Below, piece by piece: positions 10,010-19,849 of a stretch of DNA of 64,000 nt. Made by a program: the position numbers and the translations under genes. Under the pieces are notes generated by a model, which had not been told where the DNA came from, ran no database searches, and worked only from the letters and a program-made list of their open reading frames with translations. Source of the stretch: CAVXTT01 sp963764685 (GTDB lineage Bacteria > Bacteroidota > Ignavibacteria > Ignavibacteriales > Ignavibacteriaceae); NCBI GenBank assembly GCA_963764685.1, contig CAVXTT010000020.1, positions 248,001-312,000 of the forward strand, read 5' to 3'. Each line of letters starts with the position of its first letter. Positions within the stretch are counted from its first letter, which is position 1.

Positions 10010-11512
10010 ATGAGCAGATCACAAAAAATAGGTCTTTGGGGAGGTATTGGTTTGTTTGTGTTCATTTTCTTTTTCGTTGATCTTGCCCCCGGGAATTTCA
10101 AGATTACATTACTTGCGGCATCCGCTGCGCTTATGGCTGTATGGTGGATGACCGAGGCAATTCCTCTTGCAGCAACTTCACTGGTGCCTGTCGTTTTATT
10201 TCCACTGCTCGGGATATCAAAGGGAGAGAGTGTTGCAGGCGCATATATAAACTCCACAATATTTCTTTTCCTCGGGGGATTCATCCTGGCAATCGTGATG
10301 GAAAATTTTGAATTGCACCGCAGGATTGCATTGCGGGTAATAAGTCTTGCCGGAAGGAGTCCTTCCTCAATTATTTACGGGATAATGGCATCAACTGCAT
10401 TTATTTCTATGTGGATATCGAACACCGCGGCTGCCGTAATGATGCTGCCTATCGGACTCTCCATAATCTATAAGCTTGAGGACCAGTACGGGAGGGAAAA
10501 GATGAAAAAATTTTCCACCTCACTGATGCTCGCAATTGCATATTCCTGTTCACTCGGCGGTATAGGAACATTAATAGGAACACCGCCGAATTTAGCATTT
10601 GTCAGAATTCTTAAAATTATTTATCCATCTTCACCTGAAATATCATTCGGCTCCTGGATGCTGCTGGCTGTTCCTATTATGCTGATAATGATCGTTGTAA
10701 CTGCTGTTATCCTTACAAAAGTTTTCTTCAGAACGGATAATGATATTAATATTAATTCGGATTTTATCAGGGAGGAATACAAAGCTCTTGGCAAAATGAC
10801 CTATGAGCAGAAAATTATTGCAGCAGTATTTTCCTCTGCCGCTTTTCTCTGGGTCTTCAGGGTTGATCTTAACCTGGGGTTCGTTACTATACCGGGCTGG
10901 GGAGGGATCTTCAATAATCCAGAATACCTGAATGACGGAGTTGTTGCCGTAGCTGCTGCTTTAATCCTCTTTTTTATCCCGGTGAGACATCAAAGTTCCG
11001 AAAAAACAATGATGGCAGACGGCAGGATTTTTAGCAAGATCCCCTGGGGTATCATTCTTTTATTCGGTGGAGGTTTTGCTCTTGCTGATGCTTTTACTAC
11101 TACCGGATTATCGGAATATATAGGACAGAGATTAGCAGGGCTGGCGGGGTTGTCTATTTTCGCAATGCTGTTTATTATAGCTCTAAGCGTAAACTTTCTT
11201 ACTGAATTAACGTCGAATACGGCTGTAGCAAATATGATACTTCCAATCGCTGCTTCGATATCAACTGCGATGGGAATAAATCCTTTATTACTGATGATAG
11301 CAGTAACTTTATCTTCCTCAATGGCTTTTATGCTGCCCGTGGGCACTCCCCCCAATACAATTGTATTTGCCAGCGATAGGGTTAGAATTTCCGAAATGGC
11401 AAGGACAGGGTTTCTTCTTAATATTACAAGCACTCTAATAATCTGCATTCTTGTCTATACCCTGGGTACATTTCTTTTCGGAATAGATAAATTCCCTCTC
11501 TGGGCGAAATAA
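10010..11512 (+). CDS. DASS/SLC13-type sodium-coupled anion transporter
   Basis: This 500-residue integral membrane protein has about 12 hydrophobic segments. Both copies of the SNT signature that forms the sodium and substrate site in divalent anion:sodium symporters are present: SMWISNTAAAVMMLPIG near residue 138 and LTSNTAVANMILPIA near 405. Each is followed by the expected hairpin motif (GTLIGTPPNLAF and MLPVGTPPNTIVFA). The family carries dicarboxylates, citrate or sulfate, and the sequence does not show which. It stands alone between intergenic stretches of about 280 and 100 bp, and its ATG at 10010 directly begins the conserved N-terminus. Confidence 0.93.
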   Translation: MSRSQKIGLWGGIGLFVFIFFFVDLAPGNFKITLLAASAALMAVWWMTEAIPLAATSLVPVVLFPLLGISKGESVAGAYINSTIFLFLGGFILAIVMENFELHRRIALRVISLAGRSPSSIIYGIMASTAFISMWISNTAAAVMMLPIGLSIIYKLEDQYGREKMKKFSTSLMLAIAYSCSLGGIGTLIGTPPNLAFVRILKIIYPSSPEISFGSWMLLAVPIMLIMIVVTAVILTKVFFRTDNDININSDFIREEYKALGKMTYEQKIIAAVFSSAAFLWVFRVDLNLGFVTIPGWGGIFNNPEYLNDGVVAVAAALILFFIPVRHQSSEKTMMADGRIFSKIPWGIILLFGGGFALADAFTTTGLSEYIGQRLAGLAGLSIFAMLFIIALSVNFLTELTSNTAVANMILPIAASISTAMGINPLLLMIAVTLSSSMAFMLPVGTPPNTIVFASDRVRISEMARTGFLLNITSTLIICILVYTLGTFLFGIDKFPLWAK

Positions 11513-11615
11513 TTTGTGCCGGTTGATATAAAGGATAAAAGAAGAGAGAGCATTTTGATTGAAAACTTTGCTTTTTGCTCTGCTCCTTTCCCTTATAAAT
11601 AGAAGGATTCATTTT

Positions 11616-11735
11616 ATGGCGGATCAGGATAAAATTGGCAATTACTTAAGAACAAACCCGCAGACTTATAGGGGAGGGGCCCTGATTAAATTATCTGCTC
11701 ATATTTGCGAAGTTGACCTCTCCTGCCCGAATTAA
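11616..11735 (+). CDS. possible 39-residue small protein
   Basis: An ATG at 11616 follows a good ribosome site (AGAAGGA, 8 bases upstream) and opens a 39-codon frame with a normal composition: charged N-terminus (MADQDKIGNYLRTNPQTYR) and Cys-containing tail (HICEVDLSCPN). No family was recognised. It may be a real small protein or the leftover 5' end of a lost gene. The remainder of 11513-11830 shows nothing else. Confidence 0.35.
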   Translation: MADQDKIGNYLRTNPQTYRGGALIKLSAHICEVDLSCPN

Positions 11736-11830
11736 TACAATGTTATCCCTGTTACCCCTCCATTTTTCGTTCTTGTTTTTCTTGCCGGCTCCCTTTATTT
11801 TATTTGCAACAAATCAAGAAGGAGTTTATA

Positions 11831-12418
11831 ATGAAGACGAAAGTTCTTATCGCCCTGCTGTTTATAATTTCTGTCCTGTCAGTGAATTTAATTGATCACC
11901 GTGCTGACGCAACTCCGCTGGGTAAAGAATTTGATTTTAATCTCAAAGACTACAATGGTAAAGAATACAAATTAGCGGATTTTAAAGATTCTAAAGCAAT
12001 CATAATAATGTTTATAGCAACAGAATGCCCTGTTTCTAATGCATACAATTCCAGAATGGTTAAACTGTATGAAGAATTTCAGGGGAAAGGAATTGCGGTC
12101 ATTGCTATAAATTCTAATAAAGCTGAAGATGTAAGTGCGATAAAGGAACACTCTGTTCAGAATGGTTTTAAGTTCCCTGTACTTAAAGATCCGGGCAACA
12201 AAGTAGCCGATAATTACGGGGCTTCGGTAACACCTGAAGTTTATATACTCAGCAATAAATTTGAATTACTTTATCACGGACGCATTGATGATTCCCGAAG
12301 TGAATCGGGTGTAAAGAGCAGAGATGCAGCCAATGCATTAAATGAAATCCTAAGCGGTAAAAAAGTTACTGTTGCGGAAACAAAAGCGTTCGGGTGCACA
12401 ATTAAAAAAATCTCATAA
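11831..12418 (+). CDS. secreted AhpC/TSA-type redoxin
   Basis: This 195-residue protein starts at the ATG preceded by AAGGAG (11819-11824); an in-frame ATG at 11804 lacks such a site. A signal peptide (about 1-26) puts it outside the inner membrane. The body is a thioredoxin-fold redoxin: FDFNLKDYNGKEYKLADFK, then the active-site segment ATECPVSNAYNSRM with a single peroxidatic-type Cys and no resolving CxxC, then VTPEVYILS with the cis-Pro. A lone Cys near the C-terminus (AFGCTIKK) could resolve it. A thiol peroxidase or redox-partner role is inferred. Its stop codon overlaps the next gene's ATG by one base, so the two are probably coupled. Confidence 0.85.
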   Translation: MKTKVLIALLFIISVLSVNLIDHRADATPLGKEFDFNLKDYNGKEYKLADFKDSKAIIIMFIATECPVSNAYNSRMVKLYEEFQGKGIAVIAINSNKAEDVSAIKEHSVQNGFKFPVLKDPGNKVADNYGASVTPEVYILSNKFELLYHGRIDDSRSESGVKSRDAANALNEILSGKKVTVAETKAFGCTIKKIS

Positions 12419-12934
12419 TGTGGAAATATTCCTTCGTAATTATTTTTATTGTTATATCCGGTTGTTCGGAGACCCGGAAAGGAAGAAATTAAATCTTCCT
12501 CGGGAAGGGATATCAGTTACGTCGATGAAAATTTCCTTGAGCAGAAAATTAAAGAGCGCAGCGGGAAACTGCTTTTTGTAAATGTCTGGGCTACCTGGTG
12601 CGTTCCCTGTGTAGAAGAATTTCCCGACCTGGTTAAGATATATAATGATTACAGGGATAAGGACATTGAATTTTTAAGTTTCAGTGTTGATTTCGGCAAC
12701 AAAGCCGATTCGCTTGTCGGGGCGTTCCTTAAATTACAGAATGCTCACTTTCCTGTTTATATAGTTAAAGAGGAGAGCAGCGAAAACTTTATAAATTTGC
12801 TAAGCAGTGAGTGGAGCGGGGCAGTGCCTGCAACCTTTATTTACGACAGGAAGGGTTCTCTCGTTAAGTATTTCTCTGGCGCACATAGTTACAGGGAGTT
12901 TAAGGAGGGCATTGATAGTCTCACAATGCTTTGA
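12418..12934 (+). pseudogene. TlpA-like thioredoxin lipoprotein, broken by one frameshift
   Basis: The ATG at 12418 (sharing its A with the previous stop) opens a lipoprotein signal, MWKYSFVIIFIVISGCSE, with lipobox ISGC, but this frame stops 24 codons in. The thioredoxin domain lies in the next frame: KEEIKSSSGRDISY, the redox centre NVWATWCVPCVEEFPD (CxxC), and GAVPATFIYD with the cis-Pro. Removing one G from the GG at 12481-12482 joins the two into about 171 residues (reading TRKEEIKSSSG). An annotation starting at the internal TTG (12449) would miss the lipidation signal. The likely role is a membrane-anchored thiol-disulfide reductant, for example for cytochrome c maturation. Confidence 0.82.
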
Positions 12935-12945
12935 TACTTTATTAT

Positions 12946-13362
12946 ATGTTCAGTTTAAAAAACATATTGATCATTACCGTCTGTGTTATAGCTCTTAATT
13001 CGTGCCGGGAAGAAATAATATCTCCTGATAACATTGCCGGTAATGTTAATGAACCGGTAAAGATGAATACTTATAATTCCTATTCGTTTTTAATCAATGC
13101 TGAGAATATTTCAAGCACCGTAACTGATTCGAGTCCCTTTACCGGGTTAAAAATGAGTTGTTATGTAACGATAGTTGATTACAATTCGGGGAGCGTACAG
13201 ATAACTGTTTCGGGAAAATTCAACTACCTCCTTTTCCAGGAAACATTTGCTTCAAATATTTCTTCCTTTGCTAATGTGCTCGAGGGGAATTCTCCGGAAT
13301 ATATTCAGCTTAAGTTCCGGAATTTTTCAGGGAAGCTAAGGTTTGAACTTAACAAATTATAA
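12946..13362 (+). CDS. small lipoprotein of unknown function
   Basis: This 138-residue protein starts at ATG 12946; an upstream in-frame ATG at 12931 would only extend it ahead of the signal peptide. The signal peptide ends in the lipobox ALNSC, so Cys19 should be lipidated. The rest is beta-rich (MSCYVTIVDYNSGSVQITVSG) with no motif recognised. It begins 11 bp after the thioredoxin-like lipoprotein and probably shares its transcript. Confidence 0.7.
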   Translation: MFSLKNILIITVCVIALNSCREEIISPDNIAGNVNEPVKMNTYNSYSFLINAENISSTVTDSSPFTGLKMSCYVTIVDYNSGSVQITVSGKFNYLLFQETFASNISSFANVLEGNSPEYIQLKFRNFSGKLRFELNKL

Positions 13363-13439
13363 AAAATCCTTTCTTTTTTGTGTAAAAATAAACTGTTATC
13401 TTACTTTGATAATATCTCTTTTCTTTGGTTAAATTCACT

Positions 13440-14513
13440 ATGGATTCCTCAATACTAAATTCACATAGATGGCTCTCCCCCGGTGCGCTTGTTTTTACGG
13501 GAAAGAAAAAAGTTGATGAAATAAAAATATCCCTCCTTGAATACAATGAATCTGAATTTTCGGAAAGACTTATCACCAATTTAGAAGAACTTCCTGCGAT
13601 ACAGGAAAACAAAAAGGTGAGCTGGGTAAACGTATGCGGTCTGCACGACACAGGGAAAATTGAAAAAATAGGGAATTATTTTAAGCTTCATCCGCTGCTG
13701 CTTGAAGATGTTGTGAATGTTGAGCATTCACCCAAGCTTGATAACTATGATGATTATCTTTTTGTAATTGCAAAAATGATAGACCTGAACCCGATAAAAG
13801 GACTGAATATAGAGCAGATAAGTTTCATTTTATGCGGGAATACTCTCCTTACATTCCAGGAGGATGAAGATGATGTATTTAATGTTTTACGAACCAGGAT
13901 TAGGGAAAATATCGGCAGGATACGGAAATTGGGAGCCGATTACCTGATGTACAGGCTTCTTGACAGTATTATCGACGGATATTTAATTGTAATTGACAGC
14001 ATAGAGGACAGGATTGAAGTTCTTGAAGATAAATTAATTTTCAGAGTAGAAGAGATCTCGATTGAGACAATACATAATCTTAGAAAGGAAGTCGTAAGCT
14101 TCCGCCGTGCTGTCAATCCCCTGAGGGATGTGGTCTATCAACTGCAGAGAGAAAAGGACAGACACATAAAAAACAATACATTTTATTTCCTGCGTGATCT
14201 GGGGGATCATCTGCAGCATACAATTGAATCGATCGATGTATCAGCTGAAAATATCAGGGATATGCTGGAGCTTCATCTTTCCGCTTCCGGGCGGAAATTA
14301 AATGAGATAATAAAAGTACTTACTATAATCTCTACAATATTTATCCCTCTTACTTTTATTGTCGGCATCTACGGAATGAATTTCAATACAAATGTAAGTC
14401 CCTGGAATATGCCTGAATTGAACTGGGCATTTGGTTATCCTGCAATAATGTTTGTTATGTTCGTTATTGCAATCGGGCTGCTGTTTTACTTTAAGAGAAA
14501 AAAATGGATTTAA
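13440..14513 (+). CDS. corA: CorA-type magnesium/divalent cation channel
   Basis: This 357-residue protein is read from ATG 13440; a TTG at 13425 is in frame but unneeded. It has the CorA layout: a soluble N-terminal alpha/beta funnel domain (HPLLLEDVVNVEHSPKLDNY), a long helical stalk (about 150-290), and two C-terminal membrane helices separated by the loop YGMNFNT that carries the invariant GMN selectivity motif. A basic tail (KRKKWI) ends the protein. It forms a pentameric Mg2+ channel in known relatives. The DNA between it and the next gene is 25 bp with GGAGG, so the following cargo gene may be cotranscribed. Confidence 0.95.
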   Translation: MDSSILNSHRWLSPGALVFTGKKKVDEIKISLLEYNESEFSERLITNLEELPAIQENKKVSWVNVCGLHDTGKIEKIGNYFKLHPLLLEDVVNVEHSPKLDNYDDYLFVIAKMIDLNPIKGLNIEQISFILCGNTLLTFQEDEDDVFNVLRTRIRENIGRIRKLGADYLMYRLLDSIIDGYLIVIDSIEDRIEVLEDKLIFRVEEISIETIHNLRKEVVSFRRAVNPLRDVVYQLQREKDRHIKNNTFYFLRDLGDHLQHTIESIDVSAENIRDMLELHLSASGRKLNEIIKVLTIISTIFIPLTFIVGIYGMNFNTNVSPWNMPELNWAFGYPAIMFVMFVIAIGLLFYFKRKKWI

Positions 14514-14538
14514 CCTATACTCTGCGGAGGTATCATTT

Positions 14539-15607
14539 ATGAAAAGAATTATTCTGCTTTTTATCCTTGTTCCTGCACTATATGCACAGAACGCTTCTGA
14601 TTATTTTCCCGATGCGGACGGGATATACCTGGAGATATAATGTTGTTCCGCTTGATTCACTGAATAATAGTATAGATTCGCTTGCATATGTAGAAGTGGA
14701 TTCATTTGCCAGCACAGCAAACTACCTCGGGAAGGAAGCCAACATTGTACCTTCAAAAACAGGTCCTGCCCAGTTAATAAATTTCCTCCCCTATCTCGAC
14801 ACTTCCTATTATCATATGGACGGAACAAACGGGTGGGAATATGTTAAGATTACAGGACTCGATTCTCTTATCTCCGGAATTGATTCCATTCTTGGGATTA
14901 CATTTTTAGAATTGCTTGAATCATTTCAGGATTGGTACTCTGTCTACAGGTTTGCTCAGAGCCCAAACAGCACATACCAGATCTTTAATCATGATACTGT
15001 AATAACCTTTAATGGAACTGACATCGCTATGCGGTTCAGGGCAGAAGGTAAACGTTTTGCAGATGAAAATCTTTCGACTGAAATAGGTGATTTTAGCTGC
15101 AAGAAATTCCTTCTGAACAATAAGGTATTTTACCTCTTCCTCGGAGTGATTCCAATTACGATTTTTGACCAGGGAGATACTACCTGGATAGCGCCCGAAA
15201 ACTGGATAGTGAAGAGATTTACGCCTGCTACAACTGTGGACCTTTCATTTGCAGGAATGCCTGAATTTACAATACCGGGATTAAAATATGATATAGCGCT
15301 ACCGCCCCCTCCAACCGGCATAAACGAAGAGATCAGCTCACTTTCCGGTTTTGGGTTATCTCAGAATTATCCTAATCCTTTTAATCCTACAACTAAAATC
15401 AAATACAGTTTGGGGGAAATGAATCTTACAACACTCAAAATTTATGATGTGCTGGGAAACGAGATCGCAAGCCTGGTCAACAGCGAGCGGTCTCCGGGAA
15501 ATTATGAGGTTGTTTTTAATGCAGGGAAACTCTCGGCAGGTGTGTATTACTGCAGATTAATATCAGGTAAATTCAGCGAAGTTAGAAAACTTGTACTGCT
15601 TAAATAA
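14539..15607 (+). pseudogene. secreted protein with type IX sorting domain, broken by one frameshift
   Basis: ATG 14539 sits 8 bases after GGAGG and opens a signal peptide (MKRIILLFILVPALYAQ) followed by NASDYFPDA, then stops at 14640. The rest, TGYTWRYNVVPLDSLNN onward, is in the next frame to 15607. Dropping one G at 14616-14617 reads DYFPDATGYTWRY and gives about 355 residues. The middle part is beta-rich without recognised domains. The C-terminal 90 residues (SQNYPNPFNPTTKIKYSL to VRKLVLLK) are a type IX sorting domain. The DYFP...GYTWxY opening is seen in short secreted proteins of this phylum, but the function is unknown. Confidence 0.82.
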
Positions 15608-15693
15608 TTCCGGACAGCTGCACAAAAGATCTTTCATTGGTGCTGCCGGTTAAATATGTCTAAAAATTGCGAATTAAAACCCAAAGAAATAAT

Positions 15694-17532
15694 ATGATTT
15701 TAGAACAGGGTAAATTTTTTACAGCTGAGACAGCTGCAGTTCCGAAAAGGGAGGAAATTAAGGAAGATTATAAATGGAACCTTACAGATATTTACCCCTC
15801 TGATATAGAATGGGAAGCAGATTTTAATTGGATAAAAGAAAACTTAAAAGAGTACGATAAGTTCAAAGGTAGCCTTTCCTTAAATTCTCAAAAACTTCTG
15901 GAATGTCTGAAATTTGATGATAGGATAGGGGAAAAGGCAGAGCGGCTTCATCTTTACGCAATGCTTTCCAGGGACAGTAATATGAAAATAAGCGCCTACC
16001 AGGCAATGAGCAACAGGATCAGAAGTTTAACGTCTCAGATCTCCACAGCCTCGGCTTTTATTCGTCCCGAATTATTAAGTATATCCGAAGACAAACTATT
16101 AGAAATGTTAAACTCTGATGCTGAACTGAATGTATACCTGCACAGCATTGATGATCTCCTCCGGAATAAAAAACATACCCTTACCCAGAAAGAGGAGGAG
16201 GTTCTAGCATTATCAGGAGAGATGGCATCCGTTTCTCACAATACCTTTTCTATTTTCACAAATGTCGACCTGAAGTTTCCTCTTGTTAAAGATGAAAATG
16301 GAAATGAAGTGGAAATATCGCACGCAAGGTATTATGCTGCATTATATTCAGATGACCGGCGTTTCAGAAAGGAAGCTTTCGGGAATTACCTGAGTCTGTA
16401 TAAAAACCACGTTAACACATTTACTGCATTATTAAACGGTAACCTGCATACTCATATTTTTTATGCAAAGGCGAGAAATTATTCATCTGCGCTGGAAGCT
16501 TCACTCAACAGAAATAATATACCTGTTGCAGTCTATGATAATCTCGTTTCAGAAGTAAATAGAAACCTGGCACCTTTACACAGATGGGCATCTTTAAAGA
16601 AAAGAATCTTAAAAGTAGAGGAACTTCATCCCTATGATCTTTACGTTTCTCTTTTCCCTGCTGCAACAAGAAGATACTCTTATGAAGAGGCAAAAGCACT
16701 TGTGCTTTCTGCACTCCAGCCATTAGGAGCCGATTATCTGTTATCAATGTCGCAGGCATTTAATTACAGATGGATAGATGTATATGAAACCCAGTATAAA
16801 AGAAGCGGAGCTTATTCCTCCGGAACAACTTACGGGGTGCATCCATATGTACTTCTTAACTGGACAGACCTGCTGAATGATGTATTCACGCTGGCACACG
16901 AGATGGGGCATAATATGCATTCTTATTATACAGGGATGTCCCAGCCTTATGTCTATGCAAATTATTCGATCTTTCTTGCGGAAGTAGCATCCACTTTTAA
17001 CGAATCCCTGCTTCTGGATTATATGATAAATAAATCGGATACACCGGAAGAAAAACTCTCCCTTCTTGAAAAATATCTTAATAATATCACTGCCACATTT
17101 TACCGGCAGGTTATGTTTGCGGAATTTGAAAAGGAAATATACAGTGTTACCGAAAACGGGGGAGCTCTCACTCCCGAGAGCCTGAGAGAATTGTATAAGA
17201 ACATATATACTAAATACTGGGGTCCGGAACTTATAATGGATGAGGAGGAAGAATACACGTGGGCAAGGATACCTCACTTTTATTATAATTTTTATGTGTA
17301 TCAGTATGCAACAGGATTTGCTGCATCAGAGATGCTTGCTAAAAAAGTAATTACCGAAGGGGAAAATGCGGTGCAGCCTTATTTACGGTTTCTTAAAGCC
17401 GGAAGCTCTGATTACCCGATTAATATTTTAAATGCTGCAGGGGTAAATATGAATTCACCAGAACCCATATTGCTGATAACACGTAAAATGAATTATCTAC
17501 TTGACGAGATTGAGATAATTTTAAGATCATAA
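15694..17532 (+). CDS. pepF: oligoendopeptidase F (M3B zinc metallopeptidase)
   Basis: This 612-residue protein is read from ATG 15694 rather than the in-frame TTG at 15667. The N-terminal helical domain typical of PepF begins at YKWNLTDIYPSD. The zinc site is H402-E-M-G-H406 with the third ligand in FLAEVASTFNE about 25 residues on. FYRQVMFAEFEKEIY and the closing YQYATGFAASEMLAKK box are also characteristic. The length matches the family (about 600). No signal peptide: it degrades oligopeptides in the cytoplasm. It stands alone, 83 bp ahead of the S9 peptidase gene. Confidence 0.95.
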   Translation: MILEQGKFFTAETAAVPKREEIKEDYKWNLTDIYPSDIEWEADFNWIKENLKEYDKFKGSLSLNSQKLLECLKFDDRIGEKAERLHLYAMLSRDSNMKISAYQAMSNRIRSLTSQISTASAFIRPELLSISEDKLLEMLNSDAELNVYLHSIDDLLRNKKHTLTQKEEEVLALSGEMASVSHNTFSIFTNVDLKFPLVKDENGNEVEISHARYYAALYSDDRRFRKEAFGNYLSLYKNHVNTFTALLNGNLHTHIFYAKARNYSSALEASLNRNNIPVAVYDNLVSEVNRNLAPLHRWASLKKRILKVEELHPYDLYVSLFPAATRRYSYEEAKALVLSALQPLGADYLLSMSQAFNYRWIDVYETQYKRSGAYSSGTTYGVHPYVLLNWTDLLNDVFTLAHEMGHNMHSYYTGMSQPYVYANYSIFLAEVASTFNESLLLDYMINKSDTPEEKLSLLEKYLNNITATFYRQVMFAEFEKEIYSVTENGGALTPESLRELYKNIYTKYWGPELIMDEEEEYTWARIPHFYYNFYVYQYATGFAASEMLAKKVITEGENAVQPYLRFLKAGSSDYPINILNAAGVNMNSPEPILLITRKMNYLLDEIEIILRS

Positions 17533-17615
17533 TAAAGTGCAGTGCTTAATGTGTTCGTTTTTTCTCCTGATTTTATTGCCTAATTTTACTTACCAAAAAA
17601 ATTGAATCAGGAATT

Positions 17616-19670
17616 ATGAAAATACTCAAATATACCAGCCTGCTTTTTCCGCTTTTGATCCTTTCTTTATATCCTCAGAAGCGAGCCTTTACGATTGAAG
17701 ATCTCTACAGAGTGAAAGATGTCGGTACACCGGTTTTATCCCCGTCCGAGAACAGGATTGCTTTTGTTGTTACAGAATATAATCTGAAAGAAGGGAAGTC
17801 GAATTCTGATATTTATGTAATGAACTCTGACGGCAGTAAGCTCAACAGGATCACCAATACAGAGGAAAGTGAATCCGATCCTATGTGGAACAATGAAGAT
17901 GAGCTGTTTTATCTGAAGGGATCGTCATTATATTTATATTCGTTAACAAAGGGAGCCAGTGAAGAATTGGTTAGTGTCTCATCCGGAATATCCGGCCCTG
18001 TCTTATCCCCCGACAGAAGATTAATTGCATTTGCTACAAATATCTATCCTGAATGTGGTGCCGATAACGACTGCAATTCAAGGTTAAGCAAACTTGCTGA
18101 AGAGGGCCCGCTTCAGGCAATTTATACCGATAGTCTCATGTTCCGTCACTGGACGAGCTATGCTGAAAATAAAGTTGCACATATCTTTCTTTATGACATT
18201 GGCAGGAATCAGGTCCGGGACCTTGCTGCGAGTCCCTGGGCTTCATCGGATTATATGTTGGGGGGTTCACTTAAGTATGCATTTTCCCCCGACAGCAGGG
18301 AAGTTTGTTTTATGAATACTCCCGAAGATAATCTTGCTATAACAACAAATGCAGATCTGTATATCATTCCGGTACAGGGAGGAACTCCCCAAAATATTAC
18401 AATAGAAAACAAAGCCTGGGATGGCTCCCCGGTTTATTCACAGGATGGAAAATATATAGCATATAGAAAACAGGTAATCCCTGATTATGAAGCAGACCGG
18501 TGGCGTATTGCTTTATATGACCGGGAGACTGGTGAGCATACAACACTGACCGAAGATTTTGATTATACTACCACTGACGCAATGTGCTGGAATGAAGAAT
18601 CAAACTCAATCTATTTCACAGCCGATTACCAGGGTTATAGTCCTGTCTACTGTATAAGCCCTGAGGAAAAAATAGTAAAGGAAGTTACCGATAAAAAATC
18701 CGTATTTGGTTTTGACCTTGGTCAATCTCTCTTTTATATGGCTAAGACCGTGGGAATACCGTCAGAAATATATAGAATGGAGATGGGAAATAAATCTTAC
18801 AGTCAGTTAACTTTTTTCAATAAGGAACTGCTTGATGAGGTTGATATACGTCCCGCCGAACAAATATGGGTCGAAGGTGCTGACGGTAAAAAAGTACATT
18901 GTTTCATTGTTAAGCCGCACGGTTTTGATGAAACAAAAAGATATCCTTTGATTCTAAATGTGCACGGAGGACCGCAAGGTCAATGGATGGATTCTTTTAG
19001 AGGCGATTGGCAGGTATATCCCGGTTCAGGATATATAGTTGCATTTCCTAATCCGCACGGTTCAACCGGTTTCGGCTCAGAATATACAGCAGCTATTTCC
19101 GGCGATTATGGCGGTAAGGTTTTTGAGGATCTGATGTTGCTTACAGATGAACTTGAGAAACTGCCTTATGTTGATAAAGAAAGAATGGGGGCAATGGGAT
19201 GGTCATATGGGGGATATATGATGAACTGGTTCCAGGGACATACTAAAAGGTTTAAATGCCTGGCTTCAATGATGGGAATATATGATCAGGAAAGTATGTG
19301 GGGAGCTACAGAAGAACTCTGGTTCGTAAACTGGGACTTTGAGGGACAGCCATGGGATTCGGATCTATATGAAGAATGGACCCCTTCTAACTTTGTTAAG
19401 AACTTTTCCACACCGGCATTAATAATAACCGGCGAGAGAGATTACCGTGTACCGTATACACAAAGTATACAGTATTTTACAACGCTGCAGACATTGGGCA
19501 TAGATTCACGTCTCATTATTTTTAAGAATGACGGGCACTGGCCCAGCTTCGTTAAATCTATGCCGCTCTATTACAATGCACATCTGGAGTGGTTCCATAA
19601 ATACCTGGGAGGCGGACCTGCTCCTTATGATTCCAGAGAGATGGTAAAGAATACTGTGTTTAAGAATTGA
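17616..19670 (+). CDS. S9 family (prolyl oligopeptidase/acylaminoacyl-type) peptidase, secreted
   Basis: This 684-residue protein has a short signal peptide (MKILKYTSLLFPLLILSLYP). An N-terminal beta-propeller has WD-like TolB rungs (VLSPSENRIAF, VLSPDRRLIAF, AFSPDSREVCF, VYSQDGKYIAY). The C-terminal alpha/beta hydrolase domain starts near 410. The catalytic triad is visible: Ser530 in GWSYGGYM, Asp609 in GERDYRVPY and His641 in NDGHWPS. LNVHGGPQGQWMDSF provides the oxyanion region. Such enzymes release di- or tripeptides from peptides in the periplasm. It is monocistronic as far as the sequence shows. Confidence 0.94.
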   Translation: MKILKYTSLLFPLLILSLYPQKRAFTIEDLYRVKDVGTPVLSPSENRIAFVVTEYNLKEGKSNSDIYVMNSDGSKLNRITNTEESESDPMWNNEDELFYLKGSSLYLYSLTKGASEELVSVSSGISGPVLSPDRRLIAFATNIYPECGADNDCNSRLSKLAEEGPLQAIYTDSLMFRHWTSYAENKVAHIFLYDIGRNQVRDLAASPWASSDYMLGGSLKYAFSPDSREVCFMNTPEDNLAITTNADLYIIPVQGGTPQNITIENKAWDGSPVYSQDGKYIAYRKQVIPDYEADRWRIALYDRETGEHTTLTEDFDYTTTDAMCWNEESNSIYFTADYQGYSPVYCISPEEKIVKEVTDKKSVFGFDLGQSLFYMAKTVGIPSEIYRMEMGNKSYSQLTFFNKELLDEVDIRPAEQIWVEGADGKKVHCFIVKPHGFDETKRYPLILNVHGGPQGQWMDSFRGDWQVYPGSGYIVAFPNPHGSTGFGSEYTAAISGDYGGKVFEDLMLLTDELEKLPYVDKERMGAMGWSYGGYMMNWFQGHTKRFKCLASMMGIYDQESMWGATEELWFVNWDFEGQPWDSDLYEEWTPSNFVKNFSTPALIITGERDYRVPYTQSIQYFTTLQTLGIDSRLIIFKNDGHWPSFVKSMPLYYNAHLEWFHKYLGGGPAPYDSREMVKNTVFKN

Positions 19671-19699
19671 ATCTGCATATGTAGTGAAAATTTAGGGAT

Positions 19700-19727
19700 G
19701 GACAGGCTGTTGCGAATCGGCCTGTCC
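19700..19727. terminator. hairpin after the S9 peptidase gene, possible terminator
   Basis: GGACAGGC and GCCTGTCC form a perfect 8-bp stem around a 12-base loop, 30 bp after the stop codon. The following bases (GTACTTTATATAC) are only weakly T-rich, so termination is uncertain. Confidence 0.45.
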
Positions 19728-19801
19728 GTACTTTATATACTAATTGTTTCGGCACTTGAACTAAGAGTTAGATAGGGCGGCAAGCATATTTAAAAACTAC
19801 T

Positions 19802-19849
19802 CAACTAATCAACCAATCAACTAATCAACTAATCAACCAATCAACTATT
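19802..19849. repeat. 8-bp satellite, six units (copy 1)
   Basis: Six tandem units of CAACTAAT or CAACCAAT (the last reads CAACTATT) fill 19802-19849. The same satellite recurs at 63191-63230. The unit on the minus strand contains TAG, and the stop codon of the gene at 19845-20219 lies inside the array. Confidence 0.85.

Noticed and set aside
12449..12934. Thioredoxin gene starting at the internal TTG 12449 as a cytoplasmic protein
   Set aside because: A lipoprotein signal in the other frame begins exactly at the overlap with the previous gene, and one base removal joins it to the domain.
643..15607. Programmed ribosomal frameshifting in the broken genes
   Set aside because: The five sites have different sequences, no shared slippery heptamer and unrelated products; a base-insertion error explains all of them.
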